64,000 bases of DNA from Burkholderia seminalis DSM 23518 (GTDB taxonomy: Bacteria; Pseudomonadota; Gammaproteobacteria; Burkholderiales; Burkholderiaceae): positions 310,001-374,000 of the forward strand of contig NZ_CADFDK010000001.1 in the NCBI RefSeq assembly GCF_902832885.1, read 5' to 3'. Below the pieces are notes generated by a model, which was not told where the DNA came from, did not search any database, and saw nothing but the letters and a program-made list of their open reading frames with translations. Each line of letters begins with the position of its first letter. The first letter of the stretch is position 1. The translations under genes were made by a program, and so were the position numbers. Positions 8,484 through 21,013 of the stretch are shown here, piece by piece.

Positions 8484-9137
8484 ATGATCACTCGCGCTGA
8501 ATTGCTGGACATGCTTGCTTCGAACGCGCCGCAGGGTTTCGAGGCGCAAGCGCTGGGGCTGGTGCCGATCGTCGTCGAAACGAGCGGCCGCGGCGAGCGT
8601 TCGTACGATATCTACTCGCGTCTCCTGAAGGAGCGCCTGGTGTTCATGGTCGGCGAAGTGAACGACCAGACCGCCAATCTCGTGGTCGCGCAATTGCTGT
8701 TCCTCGAGAGCGAGAACCCCGACAAGGACATCAGCCTCTACATCAACAGCCCGGGCGGGTCGGTGTCGGCCGGCATGGCGATCTACGACACGATGCAGTT
8801 CATCAAGCCGGACGTGTCGACGCTGTGCATGGGGCTCGCGGCCAGCATGGGCGCGTTCCTGCTCGCGTCGGGCGCGAAGGGCAAGCGCTTCGCGCTGCCG
8901 AACTCGCGCGTGATGATTCACCAGCCGCTCGGCGGCGCGCGCGGCCAGGCGTCCGACATCGAGATCCAGGCCCGCGAAATCCTCTACCTGAAGGAGCGGC
9001 TGAACCAGCTGCTCGCGCAACACACGGGTCAGGACGTCGAGCGCCTCGCGCGCGACACCGACCGTGATAACTTCATGTCGAGCGAAGACGCGAAGGCGTA
9101 CGGGCTGATCGATCAGGTGCTGCTGAAGCGCCCGTGA
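8484..9137 (+). CDS. clpP: ATP-dependent Clp protease proteolytic subunit
   Basis: Serine protease subunit that forms the 14-mer barrel fed by ClpX or ClpA. Length 217 residues. The catalytic triad is visible as Ser121 (GLAASMGAF), His146 ([10 protein letters not shown]) and Asp195 (DTDRDNFM). The oligomerisation and head-domain sequences [19 protein letters not shown] are canonical. The ATG at 8484 matches the family start with a short N-terminal propeptide. clpX follows after about 160 bases. A 5-bp dyad GCCAT/ATGGC lies 56 bases before the start. Confidence 0.97.
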   Translation: MITRAELLDMLASNAPQGFEAQALGLVPIVVETSGRGERSYDIYSRLLKERLVFMVGEVNDQTANLVVAQLLFLESENPDKDISLYINSPGGSVSAGMAIYDTMQFIKPDVSTLCMGLAASMGAFLLASGAKGKRFALPNSRVMIHQPLGGARGQASDIEIQAREILYLKERLNQLLAQHTGQDVERLARDTDRDNFMSSEDAKAYGLIDQVLLKRP

Positions 9138-9301
9138 CCTTAAGTGGGGTGCCGCCCCGATTCGCGCGGCGCCCCGGCGATGTTCCGCACGCGCCGAGCA
9201 TCTGCGGCAAGCGCATCCGGCCGGCTCCGGTCGCGCCCTAGGCGCGGCGTCCGGAGCATTCGGCGTATCATGTCATTTACCTGTCCGGAGGCTCTACATT
9301 C

Positions 9302-10573
<1,272 letters not shown>

Positions 10574-10594
10574 CCGGCTTGCCGACGATGTTCA

Positions 10595-10636
10595 GCGAAA
10601 AAGGCCGTTCATGAGACCGTGGGCGGCTTTTTTTCG
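10595..10636 (+). terminator. Terminator after clpX
   Basis: AAAAAGGCCG and CGGCTTTTTTT form an imperfect stem with a T-rich tail about 20-60 bases after the clpX stop. Confidence 0.55.
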
Positions 10637-10708
10637 TTTATCTTGTGGGTAACTCTGACTCGACACGCGGTGGTTACTTTCTTACCGAATATTTCCCGCA
10701 CTTGAAGG

Positions 10709-10737
10709 CTTGCAATTCGTTGTGGCGGCCTCAATTA
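10709..10737 (+). promoter_or_regulatory. RpoH-like heat-shock promoter before lon
   Basis: CTTGCAA (10709-10715) and CCTCAATTA (10729-10737) are 13 bases apart, close to the sigma-32 pattern CTTGAAA-N11-16-CCCCATNTA with three mismatches over both boxes. It ends 33 bases before the lon start. lon is a classic heat-shock gene. Confidence 0.42.
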
Positions 10738-10770
10738 CCGAACAATTGATTCCACTCATGGGGAAATGAA

Positions 10771-13194
<2,424 letters not shown>

Positions 13195-13230
13195 GACCCT
13201 GAGCGCCGTCGTTGCTGACGGTGGCTCACG

Positions 13231-13261
13231 AAACCCGCGGCGTGTCCGCGGGTTTTTTTTA
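13231..13261 (+). terminator. Rho-independent terminator after lon
   Basis: The perfect 10-bp stem AAACCCGCGG / CCGCGGGTTT has a 5-base loop and runs into a T-tract of eight. Confidence 0.88.
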
Positions 13262-13311
13262 TGCGCATCGAAAACGCATGCGTCGGCGCTTAAAAAAATT
13301 AGCGTTCGGGC

Positions 13312-13341
13312 TTGGCAAAATGATCGGGGATGAATTAAACT
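13312..13341 (+). promoter_or_regulatory. Promoter of the tRNA pair
   Basis: TTGGCA (13312-13317) and TAAACT (13336-13341) are 18 bases apart. They are followed by a GC-rich discriminator (GCGGGCTCGC), as is usual for stable-RNA promoters under stringent control. Confidence 0.6.
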
Positions 13342-13400
13342 TGCGGGCTCGCTGATTGTTGATGCGGAAACGCAGATCGCAGTCAGAACGAATCGGAAAC

Positions 13401-13476
13401 GGGTGCTTAGCTCAGCTGGTAGAGCGGCGCCCTTACAAGGCGTAGGTCGGGGGTTCGAACCCCTCAGCACCCACCA
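13401..13476 (+). tRNA. tRNA-Val (anticodon TAC)
   Basis: Full cloverleaf of 76 bases with encoded CCA. The acceptor stem is GGGTGCT/AGCACCC, the D stem GCTC/GAGC, the anticodon loop CTTACAA between GCGCC and GGCGT, and the T loop TTCGAAC. Confidence 0.96.
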
Positions 13477-13499
13477 GTTTCCCGATTCAGCCAGACCAA

Positions 13500-13576
13500 G
13501 GAGCGGTAGTTCAGTCGGTTAGAATACCGGCCTGTCACGCCGGGGGTCGCGGGTTCGAGTCCCGTCCGCTCCGCCA
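13500..13576 (+). tRNA. tRNA-Asp (anticodon GTC)
   Basis: Full cloverleaf of 77 bases with encoded CCA. The acceptor stem is GGAGCGG/CCGCTCC, the anticodon loop CTGTCAC between CCGGC and GCCGG, and the T loop TTCGAGT. It is 23 bases after tRNA-Val, probably in the same transcript. Confidence 0.96.
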
Positions 13577-13578
13577 AA

Positions 13579-13617
13579 CAAACAACAATGCCCGCCTCGT
13601 GCGGGCATTGTTGTTTG
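13579..13617 (+). terminator. Strong terminator after tRNA pair
   Basis: A perfect 17-bp stem spans 13579-13595 and 13601-13617 with loop CTCGT. The downstream arm is T-rich (TTGTTGTTTG). Confidence 0.85.
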
Positions 13618-13744
13618 TGCGTTCGATTCGTGTGCGTGCATGACTGCGGGGATGATCGCCGGCGAGGCTCGGCCTTGCGATGCCCGGCGAGCGGAGTGGC
13701 AGCAAACAATACGACAGGAAACGCCGGCACGCGGCCGCCGGAAC

Positions 13745-13784
13745 GAAAAACCCGCGACGGCTCGAACGCGATCGCGGGTTTTTC
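13745..13784 (-). terminator. Terminator for DUF1254 lipoprotein gene
   Basis: A perfect 13-bp stem GAAAAACCCGCGA / TCGCGGGTTTTTC lies 50 bases past the stop of the minus-strand gene. It has A5 and T5 ends, so it works from either side. Confidence 0.75.
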
Positions 13785-13833
13785 ATGGTTCTCGGCGCAG
13801 AGGTGCCGGTTTTCCGGCTCGCGCGGGGAGGCC

Positions 13834-15225
13834 TTACTGAACGCGTATCACCGGCGGCAGCTTGTAGGTTCCGTTCAGGAGCGGGGTGTCCGGCAGGTAG
13901 GTGCGCAGCGTCAGATTGAACGCGCCAGCGGGAGCCGGCAGCCAGTTGCTGGCGGGTACGCCCGCGGGTCGCACATGGCTGATGGTGAGCACGAGCGAGC
14001 CGTCGCTCGCGAACTGAAAGTTCGACGCCGGATAGGACAGCGCATAGATTCGATCGGGATTCGGATAAAAGAATGCTTGCGCCTGGTTCGTGCCGCCGTA
14101 CAGCGTCAATGACCAGAAGGCGCGCGCCGGAGGAAGCTGTCCCGCCGGGAAGGTCATCTGATAGACGCCGTTGCCGTCGTAATTCGCCCCCGACGCGTTC
14201 GCCGCTCCCGTACTCGTGTAGTAAATCGCTTCGCTGCCGGGCAGCGCACCGAGGCCGTTCAGCGCAACGCGCGCCCGTAGCGTGTATTGGGTTCCATAGT
14301 TGCCGACATCGGCCGGACCGCCTGTCCAGCCATTCGCGTCGGTACTCGTCTGGGCGGCGGCTTGCTGCGTCCCGCCGCCCGTCAGACTCGCCAGCGCCTG
14401 TGCCGCGCCTGCGTCGATCGATGCCGCGTCGGCAGACGACGGGTTGAAGGTCTGCGTCGGGCCTATGCCTATCACGTCGAGCGCGTTCGTCAGCACGGCC
14501 GTATCCTGCGGCGTCGGCGGACTCTTTTTCAAGAGCCGGTTCACGTACTGAAAATACGATGGCCAGTTGGCATAACCGGGCGGCTTTTGCGTGTCCACGC
14601 TGTCCCACGCCGCGACACCGGTTCCGGCGGGTCGCGACACGACCAGTTGATTCTGGACGGCCCACGCCGCGGGATAATCGTTCGCATCGCTCACGTAAGT
14701 CCGCGCCAATGCCCACACCGCGTTGGTCGACGAGCGGAGCACGGTGATGCCTGCCGGGGCGGTTCCCTGCCAGTTCGGCCCCACGACCCAAAAGACTTTC
14801 GCGACGCCGTTGTCGGCGCTCGTGCCGCGAATCGCGAAGTTGTTCGTATAGGCGTCCATCAGCGCGAGCGAGAAGTAGCGGGTGCCGCTGGCGGGCGTGT
14901 CGATCTGAACAGGGCCCGCGTCCAGTTGAAGCATGGCGATGGAATACAGCGTGTCGTGATTGGGCTTCGTCACCGAGGTGGACGAAGCATCGGACAGCTG
15001 GCGATTGTGCAGAAACGTATTCGGCGCGAGGCCCTGAGCGATGTAGCTCTGTCGCGTTGCGTAGAACTGGTACAGCGGGAGCGTGAACAGCGTGGCGCTG
15101 TTCGCGGCATTTTCCGTCGCGGCGGGCGAAGCGCCCGAGCTGTCGACGCTGTCCCCGTTGCAGCCGGCCAGCAGGCCGACGGAGGCAGCGAATGCGACGA
15201 GGCGCGCGTGGTGAAGAAAACTCAT
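13834..15225 (-). CDS. DUF1254/DUF1214-domain lipoprotein
   Basis: Exported lipoprotein of 463 residues. The signal peptide has a lipobox LLAGC with the modified Cys at residue 22. The N-terminal half resembles DUF1254 (YQFYATRQSYIAQG and KPNHDTLYSIAMLQLD), and the C-terminal half DUF1214 (ARAFWSLTLYGGTNQ and the closing TYLPDTPLLNGTYKLPPV). Biochemical function of these domains is not established. The start at 15225 gives a proper signal peptide; an in-frame ATG at 15273 would add 16 unlikely residues. It sits alone beside the tRNA pair. Codon choice looks a little less GC-extreme than its neighbours, which may indicate later arrival. Confidence 0.8.
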   Translation of the reverse strand: MSFLHHARLVAFAASVGLLAGCNGDSVDSSGASPAATENAANSATLFTLPLYQFYATRQSYIAQGLAPNTFLHNRQLSDASSTSVTKPNHDTLYSIAMLQLDAGPVQIDTPASGTRYFSLALMDAYTNNFAIRGTSADNGVAKVFWVVGPNWQGTAPAGITVLRSSTNAVWALARTYVSDANDYPAAWAVQNQLVVSRPAGTGVAAWDSVDTQKPPGYANWPSYFQYVNRLLKKSPPTPQDTAVLTNALDVIGIGPTQTFNPSSADAASIDAGAAQALASLTGGGTQQAAAQTSTDANGWTGGPADVGNYGTQYTLRARVALNGLGALPGSEAIYYTSTGAANASGANYDGNGVYQMTFPAGQLPPARAFWSLTLYGGTNQAQAFFYPNPDRIYALSYPASNFQFASDGSLVLTISHVRPAGVPASNWLPAPAGAFNLTLRTYLPDTPLLNGTYKLPPVIRVQ

Positions 15226-15833
15226 CGAATGGTGCGGTATGGTCGAATGGTCGAATGGGCCGCACCCTTTCATCGTTCCGTCGATGAGCGTGGCACGGGC
15301 TGCACGGCGCGGAAAGCGTATCCGGCTTGCGATGCGGCACGAACGATCTATTTTCGATATGCAAAGTCCGACGACTCGTTAGGGCGGTATCGGCCGATCG
15401 GCGTCGTGCGGTCGATCCTTGTCGTTTTTCCGGCCGTCGCATTGCTCGCGGCCAAAGACCCGGACGCGCATGCCAGGCTTGTGTCGTGTGCCCCGGTGTC
15501 CGGCGTCTTCCATTGACTGGCTCGATTCGCGGCCCCGGCCCTGCCTTGCGGTCGTCGGTGCCGATGGCGGCTGCGCCGCATCAGGCAAGCCCGCTCGGCG
15601 AACGAATGATCGTGTGCCGCGAGCCCGGGCCGCCGCGATGGGAGGGCGACAATTGGGCGAGTGGCTGTCGGAGCTTCGCGAGGAGGGGGCCGGTGATGGC
15701 GTGCGCCCCGTGCCGAAAGGCGGGTATTTTTGCTCGTACTTCCGATGGTGCCTGCCGCGGGCGTCGCCGCTTTTCTCCCGTCCCACCCCGTATGTTGTAA
15801 TATCGGGCGTTTTGTCCAATTTTCCCGTCACGC
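15226..15833. other. 608-base divergent intergenic region
   Basis: It separates the DUF1254 gene from ppiD. Open frames on both strands here have no family look or ribosome binding sites and are taken as non-coding. TGTAATAT at 15796-15803, about 30 bases before the ppiD start, could be its -10; no good -35 is seen. Confidence 0.5.
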
Positions 15834-17768
15834 ATGCTCGATTTCTTCCGTAATCACCAGCGCCTGATGATGGCGCTCCTGCTCCTGATCGTGTTGCCGG
15901 GGCTGGGTTTCGTCGGGATCCAAGGCTTCCGCGGCTTCTTCGACGATAGTGCGAACGTCGCGGCAGTCAACGGGCACAAGATCACGCGGGTCGAATTCGA
16001 CGGCGCGTTCCGCCAGCAGATCGACCAGGCGCGCCAGGCACTCGGCGGGCAGTTCGACATCAAGATGTTCGATACGCCCGAGCATCGCAAGCAGGTGCTC
16101 GACGGCCTGATCCAGCAACGCGTGCTGGCCGACGAGACGCAACGTCTGCACCTGACCGCATCGGACAATGCCGTGCGCGACGCACTGATGAGCGACCCGA
16201 TGATCGCGTCGCTGAAGAAGCCCGACGGCTCGATCGACGTCGAGCGCTATGCGCAGCTGCTGTCGTTCCAGGGGATGACGCCCGAGCAGTATCAGGAGCG
16301 CGTGCGCTACAGCCTCGCGCTGCAGCAGATTCCGGCCAGCATCGTGTCGAGCGCGTTCACGCCGAAGAGCCTCGCGCAACGCCTGTCCGAACTCGCCGCG
16401 CAGCAGCGCGAAGTGCAGGCGCTCGTGCTGAAGACGAGCGACTTCGCCGCGAAGGTCCAGCCGACCGACGCGCAGCTCACCGCGTACTATGACGCGCACA
16501 AGCAGAGCTTCGCGACGCCGGAGACCGCGACGATCCAGTACCTCGTCTATTCGCCGGCCGCGGCCGCCGCGAGCGCGCAGCCGACCGACGCGGACATCAA
16601 GAAGTTCTACGACGACAACCCGACGCATTTCCGCACCGAAGCGCAGGTGCGCGTGAGCCACATCTTCATCGCCGCACCGGGCAGCGCGAGCGCGGCCGAC
16701 AAGGCAGCGGCCAAGGCGAAGGCCGAGCAACTGCTCGCCGACGTGAAGGCACATCCGGACCAGTTCGCGCAGATCGCGCAGAAGAACTCGCAGGACGCGC
16801 CGTCGGCGGCGAAGGGCGGCGACCTCGGCTTCATCACGCGCGGCTCGACGGCCGGCGGCAAGGCGTTCGACGATGCCGCGTTCGCGCTCAAGCAGGGTGA
16901 CGTGAGCGGTGTCGTGCAGTCGGATCTCGGCTTCCACATCCTGAAGGCGACCGAAGTGAAGCCGGCGGCCGTGAAGCCGTTCGCGGACGTGAAGGACCAG
17001 ATCGCGGCCGACCTGAAGCAGCAGTACGCGTCGAAGGCGTTCACGGACAACGCGGAAGGCTTCACGTCGACCGTCTACGAAAAGGCGAAAACTTTGCAGC
17101 CGGCCGCGGACAAGTACAAGCTGACGATCCAGACGGCCACCGTCACGCCGACGCCGAATCCGCAGCTGCCGCCGACGAGCCCGCTGAACAATCCGAAGTT
17201 CCTGGCTGCCGTGTTCGCGAACGACTCGGTGAAGAACCGGAACAACACGCAGGCGATCGACGTCGGCAACAACACGCTGATCTCGGCGCGCGTGACCGAC
17301 TACAAGCCGGCGGCCGTGCCCGCGCTCGACGCGATCAAGGACGTCGTGCGTCAGAAGGTCGTCGCCGAGCAGGCTGCGGAACTCGCGAAGAAGGATGGCG
17401 CGGCGAAGCTCGCCGAACTGCAGAAGTCGAAATCGGCCGACGGGTTCTCGGCTGCGCAGAAGGTGTCGCGCACGCAGTCGCAAGGCCTGACGCCGGCTGC
17501 GCTGAGCGCCGTCTACAAGGTCGATGCGAAGACGCTGCCGGCCTACGTCGGGGTCGATCTCGGCGCGGATGGCTATGCGATCTACCGCGTGAACGCGGTG
17601 ATCCCCGGTTCGGCGGTCGATCCTCAGCAACTGGCGGCCGCGCAGCAGCAGATGGCGCAAGTCGATGCACAGAGCGAAGGCGAGGCCTATCTGAGCGCGC
17701 TGCGCGATCGCTCGAAGGTCAAGCTGTACGGTTCGCCGTCCAGCCAGAAGCAGGACGGCGACGACTGA
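15834..17768 (+). CDS. ppiD: Periplasmic folding chaperone PpiD
   Basis: Inner-membrane-anchored parvulin-family chaperone acting on proteins leaving the Sec translocon. Length 644 residues. One N-terminal membrane helix (about residues 12-31) is preceded by the basic MLDFFRNHQR. A SurA_N-type domain follows with VAAVNGHKITRVEFD. The rotamase-like domain (about 270-365) starts VSHIFI and includes GGDLGFITRG. The C-terminal domain is long and helical. The ATG at 15834 gives the typical PpiD start. A terminator follows the stop. The gene is monocistronic. Confidence 0.93.
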   Translation: MLDFFRNHQRLMMALLLLIVLPGLGFVGIQGFRGFFDDSANVAAVNGHKITRVEFDGAFRQQIDQARQALGGQFDIKMFDTPEHRKQVLDGLIQQRVLADETQRLHLTASDNAVRDALMSDPMIASLKKPDGSIDVERYAQLLSFQGMTPEQYQERVRYSLALQQIPASIVSSAFTPKSLAQRLSELAAQQREVQALVLKTSDFAAKVQPTDAQLTAYYDAHKQSFATPETATIQYLVYSPAAAAASAQPTDADIKKFYDDNPTHFRTEAQVRVSHIFIAAPGSASAADKAAAKAKAEQLLADVKAHPDQFAQIAQKNSQDAPSAAKGGDLGFITRGSTAGGKAFDDAAFALKQGDVSGVVQSDLGFHILKATEVKPAAVKPFADVKDQIAADLKQQYASKAFTDNAEGFTSTVYEKAKTLQPAADKYKLTIQTATVTPTPNPQLPPTSPLNNPKFLAAVFANDSVKNRNNTQAIDVGNNTLISARVTDYKPAAVPALDAIKDVVRQKVVAEQAAELAKKDGAAKLAELQKSKSADGFSAAQKVSRTQSQGLTPAALSAVYKVDAKTLPAYVGVDLGADGYAIYRVNAVIPGSAVDPQQLAAAQQQMAQVDAQSEGEAYLSALRDRSKVKLYGSPSSQKQDGDD

Positions 17769-17788
17769 GCATCGTTTCGCACGCAACA

Positions 17789-17815
17789 AAAAGCCCCGCT
17801 TCGAGCGGGGCTTTT
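17789..17815. terminator. Bidirectional terminator ppiD / tesA-like
   Basis: The stem AAAAGCCCCGCT / AGCGGGGCTTTT with loop TCG lies between the convergent stops at 17768 and 17839. Confidence 0.85.
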
Positions 17816-17838
17816 CGTTTTCCGGCCGGGCGGCGGCG

Positions 17839-18507
17839 TCAGCCGCGCGGCTTGCCTAGCAGCGGCTTCAGCGCCGGCCACACGTTGTCGAGCAGCACGC
17901 CCTGGGCCTGCTGCGACGGATGCATCTGATCGGCCTGGAACATCTCGGGCTTGTTCTCGATACCGGCCAGCAGGAACGGCACGAGCGGCACGCCGAGATC
18001 CTTCGACAGTCGCGTATAGACGGCGTGGAACTTCTGCGTGTAGTCGGGGCCGTAGTTGGGTGGCACGTACATGCCGACCAGGACGACGCGGGCCTGTGCG
18101 CGTCGCGCGTCGGCGATGATGTCGCGCAGGTTCTGCTCGGTCGTCGCGAGCGGCACGCCGCGCAGCGCATCGTTCGAACCGAGTTCGACCACGACGATCG
18201 ACGGCTTGAGCCGCTGCAGCACCGCGGGCAGCCGCGCACGGCCGCCGCTCGTGGTGTCGCCGCTGACGCTGGCGTTCGCGACGCTATAATCGATTCGCTC
18301 GGTCGTGAGCCGCTGCCGCAGCAAGGCCACCCAGCCGGTGTCGCGCGGCAGCCCGTATTCGGCCGACAGGCTGTCGCCGAGCACGGCGATCACGGGCTGG
18401 CCCGATGTCGGCGTCGTCGCGGCGTGTGCCGGTAGCGTGGTGGCAAACAGGGTGCCCAGCAGCGCGGTGAGCGCCGTGCGTCTTTTCCAGCGAAATGTCG
18501 TGTTCAT
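17839..18507 (-). CDS. tesA: SGNH-family arylesterase/thioesterase I-like
   Basis: Periplasmic lipase-like hydrolase of 222 residues, similar to E. coli TesA (thioesterase I / lysophospholipase L1). It has a signal peptide ending near LPAHAA, block I VLGDSLSAEYGL with the nucleophile Ser46, block III ELGSNDALRG, and block V DQMHPS with the catalytic Asp and His. The ATG at 18507 overlaps by two bases the ATG of the divergent ABC ATPase gene. This gene neighbourhood also occurs in E. coli (tesA/ybbA). No clear ribosome binding site precedes the ATG. Confidence 0.88.
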   Translation of the reverse strand: MNTTFRWKRRTALTALLGTLFATTLPAHAATTPTSGQPVIAVLGDSLSAEYGLPRDTGWVALLRQRLTTERIDYSVANASVSGDTTSGGRARLPAVLQRLKPSIVVVELGSNDALRGVPLATTEQNLRDIIADARRAQARVVLVGMYVPPNYGPDYTQKFHAVYTRLSKDLGVPLVPFLLAGIENKPEMFQADQMHPSQQAQGVLLDNVWPALKPLLGKPRG

Positions 18508-19207
18508 GTTCAAGATTACCGATCCGATCATCGAAGTCCATGACGTATGCAAGCGGGTCGCCGATGCGACGGGCGAGCTGACGATCCTCGACGGCATCAC
18601 GCTTGCGGTGCAGCCGGGCAGCAGCCTCGCGATCGTCGGCGCGTCCGGGTCGGGCAAATCGACGCTGCTCGGCCTGCTTGCGGGATTGGACAGCGCGACG
18701 AGCGGCACGGTTCGCCTGCTCGGCCGCGTGCTCGACCAGCTCGACGAGGACGAGCGCGCCGCGCTGCGCAACGGCGCGGTCGGGTTCGTGTTCCAGTCGT
18801 TCCAGCTGATGCCGCACCTGACGGCGCTCGAGAACGTGATGCTGCCGCTCGAGCTGCGGGGCGGCATCAGCGCGCGCGAGGCAGCCGACCGGGCCCGCGC
18901 GCTGCTCGTGCAGGTCGGGCTCGGCGAACGCACCGCGCATTACCCGAAGCTGTTGTCGGGCGGCGAGCAGCAACGCGTCGCACTCGCGCGCGCGTTCGTC
19001 ACGCGCCCGGCGGTCCTGTTCGCCGACGAGCCGACCGGCAGTCTCGACGCGGCGACGGGCCATGCGGTCATCGACCTGATGTTCGAACTGAACCGCACGC
19101 ACGGCGCCACGCTCGTGCTCGTCACGCACGATGCCGAACTCGCGCGCCGCTGCGAGACGACCGTGACGCTCGACACCGGCCGCATCGTCACACCGCATAC
19201 GGCATAG
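18506..19207 (+). CDS. ABC transporter ATP-binding protein (YbbA/LolD type)
   Basis: ATPase of 233 residues of the MacB/LolD/YbbA class that powers extraction or export of lipids or lipoproteins with an FtsX-like permease. Walker A GASGSGKS is at 45-52, the Q-loop FVFQSFQLMPHLTA, signature LSGGEQQRVALARAF, Walker B VLFADEPTGSLD, and H-loop LVTHD. The start at 18506 fits the family N-terminus but lies inside the shared CATG with tesA and lacks a visible ribosome binding site. No FtsX-like permease gene follows; pgi converges instead, so the partner must be encoded elsewhere. Confidence 0.85.
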   Translation: MFKITDPIIEVHDVCKRVADATGELTILDGITLAVQPGSSLAIVGASGSGKSTLLGLLAGLDSATSGTVRLLGRVLDQLDEDERAALRNGAVGFVFQSFQLMPHLTALENVMLPLELRGGISAREAADRARALLVQVGLGERTAHYPKLLSGGEQQRVALARAFVTRPAVLFADEPTGSLDAATGHAVIDLMFELNRTHGATLVLVTHDAELARRCETTVTLDTGRIVTPHTA

Positions 19208-19230
19208 CGCCACGCGTGAATCGTTCTGCC

Positions 19231-19256
19231 GGCCGCGCAGGGTGGGCCGCGCGGCC
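19231..19256. other. Hairpin between convergent ABC ATPase and pgi
   Basis: GGCCGCGC (19231-19238) and GCGCGGCC (19249-19256) form a perfect 8-bp stem in the 72-base convergent gap. There is no T-tract. Confidence 0.35.
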
Positions 19257-19279
19257 GCCACGGGCATGATGCCGTCGCG

Positions 19280-20902
19280 TCAGCGCTTCAGCGCCGCGCG
19301 GGCGCGCTCGATCAGCGCCGTGGTCGACGAGTCGTGCTTCGCCGGATCGACCGACTCGGCCGACAGGTCGGCCTCGACCACCTTGCCGAGAATCTTGCCG
19401 AGCTCGACGCCCCACTGGTCGAACGGATTGATGTCCCACACCGTTGCCTGCACGAGCACCTTGTGTTCGTAAAGCGCGATCAGCGCGCCGAGCGTGCGCG
19501 GCGTCAGCGCATCGACGAGCAGCGTCGTGGTCGGGCGGTTGCCGGGGAACGTCAGGTGCGGCGCGAGCGCCTCCTTGCCGGGCCCGGCGATCTTGCGCGC
19601 TTCGTCGAGCGTGCGGCCGAGCATCAGTGCCTCGCTCTGCGCGAAGCAGTTCGCGAGCAGCTTCGGATGATGGCTCGCGAGCGGATGCTCGGGCGTCAGC
19701 ACCGCGATGAAGTCGATCGGCACGATCGTCGGCCCCTGGTGCAGCATCTGGAAGAACGCGTGCTGGCCGTTGGTGCCCGGCTCGCCCCACGTGACGGCCG
19801 ACGTCGGGTAATCGACGAAGGTGCCGTCCAGGCGCGCGGATTTGCCGTTGCTTTCCATTTCGAGCTGCTGCAGGTACGACGGCAGGTAGTGCAGCGCTTC
19901 CGAGTACGGCGCGACGAGATAACTCTGCGAACCGAAGAAATTCCGGTACCAGATGCCGATCAGGCCGAGCAGCACCGGCAGGTTGCGTTCCAGCGGCGCT
20001 TCGCGGAAATGGCGGTCCATGTCGTTCGCGCCGGCCAGCAGTTCGTCGAACTGCTCGGGGCCGATCGCGATCATGATCGACAGGCCGACCGCCGACCACA
20101 GCGAATAGCGGCCGCCGACCCAGTCCCACATTTCGAACACGTTGTCCGCGGCGATGCCGAACTTCACGACTTCGGCCGGGTTCGCCGACACGCCGACGAA
20201 GTGCTTCGACAGCGCGTCCTCGGGGCAGCCGCGCGCGACGAACCAGTCGCGCAGCGAGCGGGCGTTCGTCATCGTCTCGAGCGTCGTGAAGGTCTTCGAC
20301 ACGATGATCGCGAGCGTTTCCTCGGGATCGACCTGTTCGAGCACGCGCGCGAGATCGGCGCCGTCGACGTTCGACACGAAGTGGGTCGAGATTTCCGGCG
20401 TCGCGACGTGGTGCAGCGCATGCACGACCATCTTCGGGCCGAGATCGGAACCGCCGATGCCGATGTTGATCACGTGACGGATGCGCTTGCCCGTGTAGCC
20501 CGTCCAGGTGCCGCTGCGCACGGCACGCGCAAAGGTTGCCATCTTCGCGCGCTCGGCGCTCACCTGCGCGTGGAACGGCGCTTGCGGGTCGGTCGCGCGC
20601 AGCGCGGTATGCAGCGCGGCGCGGCCTTCGGTCGGGTTGACGATCTCGCCCGCGAACATCGCGTCGCGGCGCGCTTCGACACCTGCGTCGCGTGCGAGCT
20701 GCACGAGCAGGCGCAGGGTTTCGTCGTCGATGCGGTTCTTCGAGAAATCGGCCGCGAGACCGCCGCCCGGAATCGTGAAGCGTTCGGCGCGGGTCGGCGC
20801 ACGGTCGTTTTCCGGCGCGAACCAGTCGCGCAACCGGGCGTGACGGATCTGTTCGAAGTGGGATTGAAGGGCAGTCCAGGCGGGGAGCGAATTCAGCGTC
20901 AT
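19280..20902 (-). CDS. pgi: Glucose-6-phosphate isomerase
   Basis: Interconverts glucose 6-phosphate and fructose 6-phosphate in the cytoplasm. Length 540 residues, normal for the bacterial long form. Diagnostic stretches are [25 protein letters not shown], the PGI signature region [14 protein letters not shown], and the C-terminal [19 protein letters not shown] with its active-site Lys. The start MTLNSLPAW at 20902 is used; a further in-frame ATG at 20950 adds residues not typical of the family. In Burkholderia the Entner-Doudoroff route dominates, so Pgi serves mainly anabolic and cyclic flux (general knowledge). It stands alone. Confidence 0.95.
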   Translation of the reverse strand: MTLNSLPAWTALQSHFEQIRHARLRDWFAPENDRAPTRAERFTIPGGGLAADFSKNRIDDETLRLLVQLARDAGVEARRDAMFAGEIVNPTEGRAALHTALRATDPQAPFHAQVSAERAKMATFARAVRSGTWTGYTGKRIRHVINIGIGGSDLGPKMVVHALHHVATPEISTHFVSNVDGADLARVLEQVDPEETLAIIVSKTFTTLETMTNARSLRDWFVARGCPEDALSKHFVGVSANPAEVVKFGIAADNVFEMWDWVGGRYSLWSAVGLSIMIAIGPEQFDELLAGANDMDRHFREAPLERNLPVLLGLIGIWYRNFFGSQSYLVAPYSEALHYLPSYLQQLEMESNGKSARLDGTFVDYPTSAVTWGEPGTNGQHAFFQMLHQGPTIVPIDFIAVLTPEHPLASHHPKLLANCFAQSEALMLGRTLDEARKIAGPGKEALAPHLTFPGNRPTTTLLVDALTPRTLGALIALYEHKVLVQATVWDINPFDQWGVELGKILGKVVEADLSAESVDPAKHDSSTTALIERARAALKR

Positions 20903-21013
20903 GGCGGTTCGAGTGAAGCGTGAATCGGGAGGAATGCCGCGCCGGCTCATCGGGATCGGAAGGCCGGCGGACGAGAGGGCCCGCCGTGCGGCGGGGCAGT
21001 CAGTATAGCGGCG

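Noticed and set aside
13500-15833. Genomic island at the tRNA-Asp 3' end
   Set aside because: No copy of the tRNA 3' segment could be found downstream and no integrase gene is present.
15379-15853. Frames of about 150 codons in the ppiD upstream region on both strands
   Set aside because: Low-complexity Arg/Pro/Ser composition, no start signals, and one would overlap the ppiD start.
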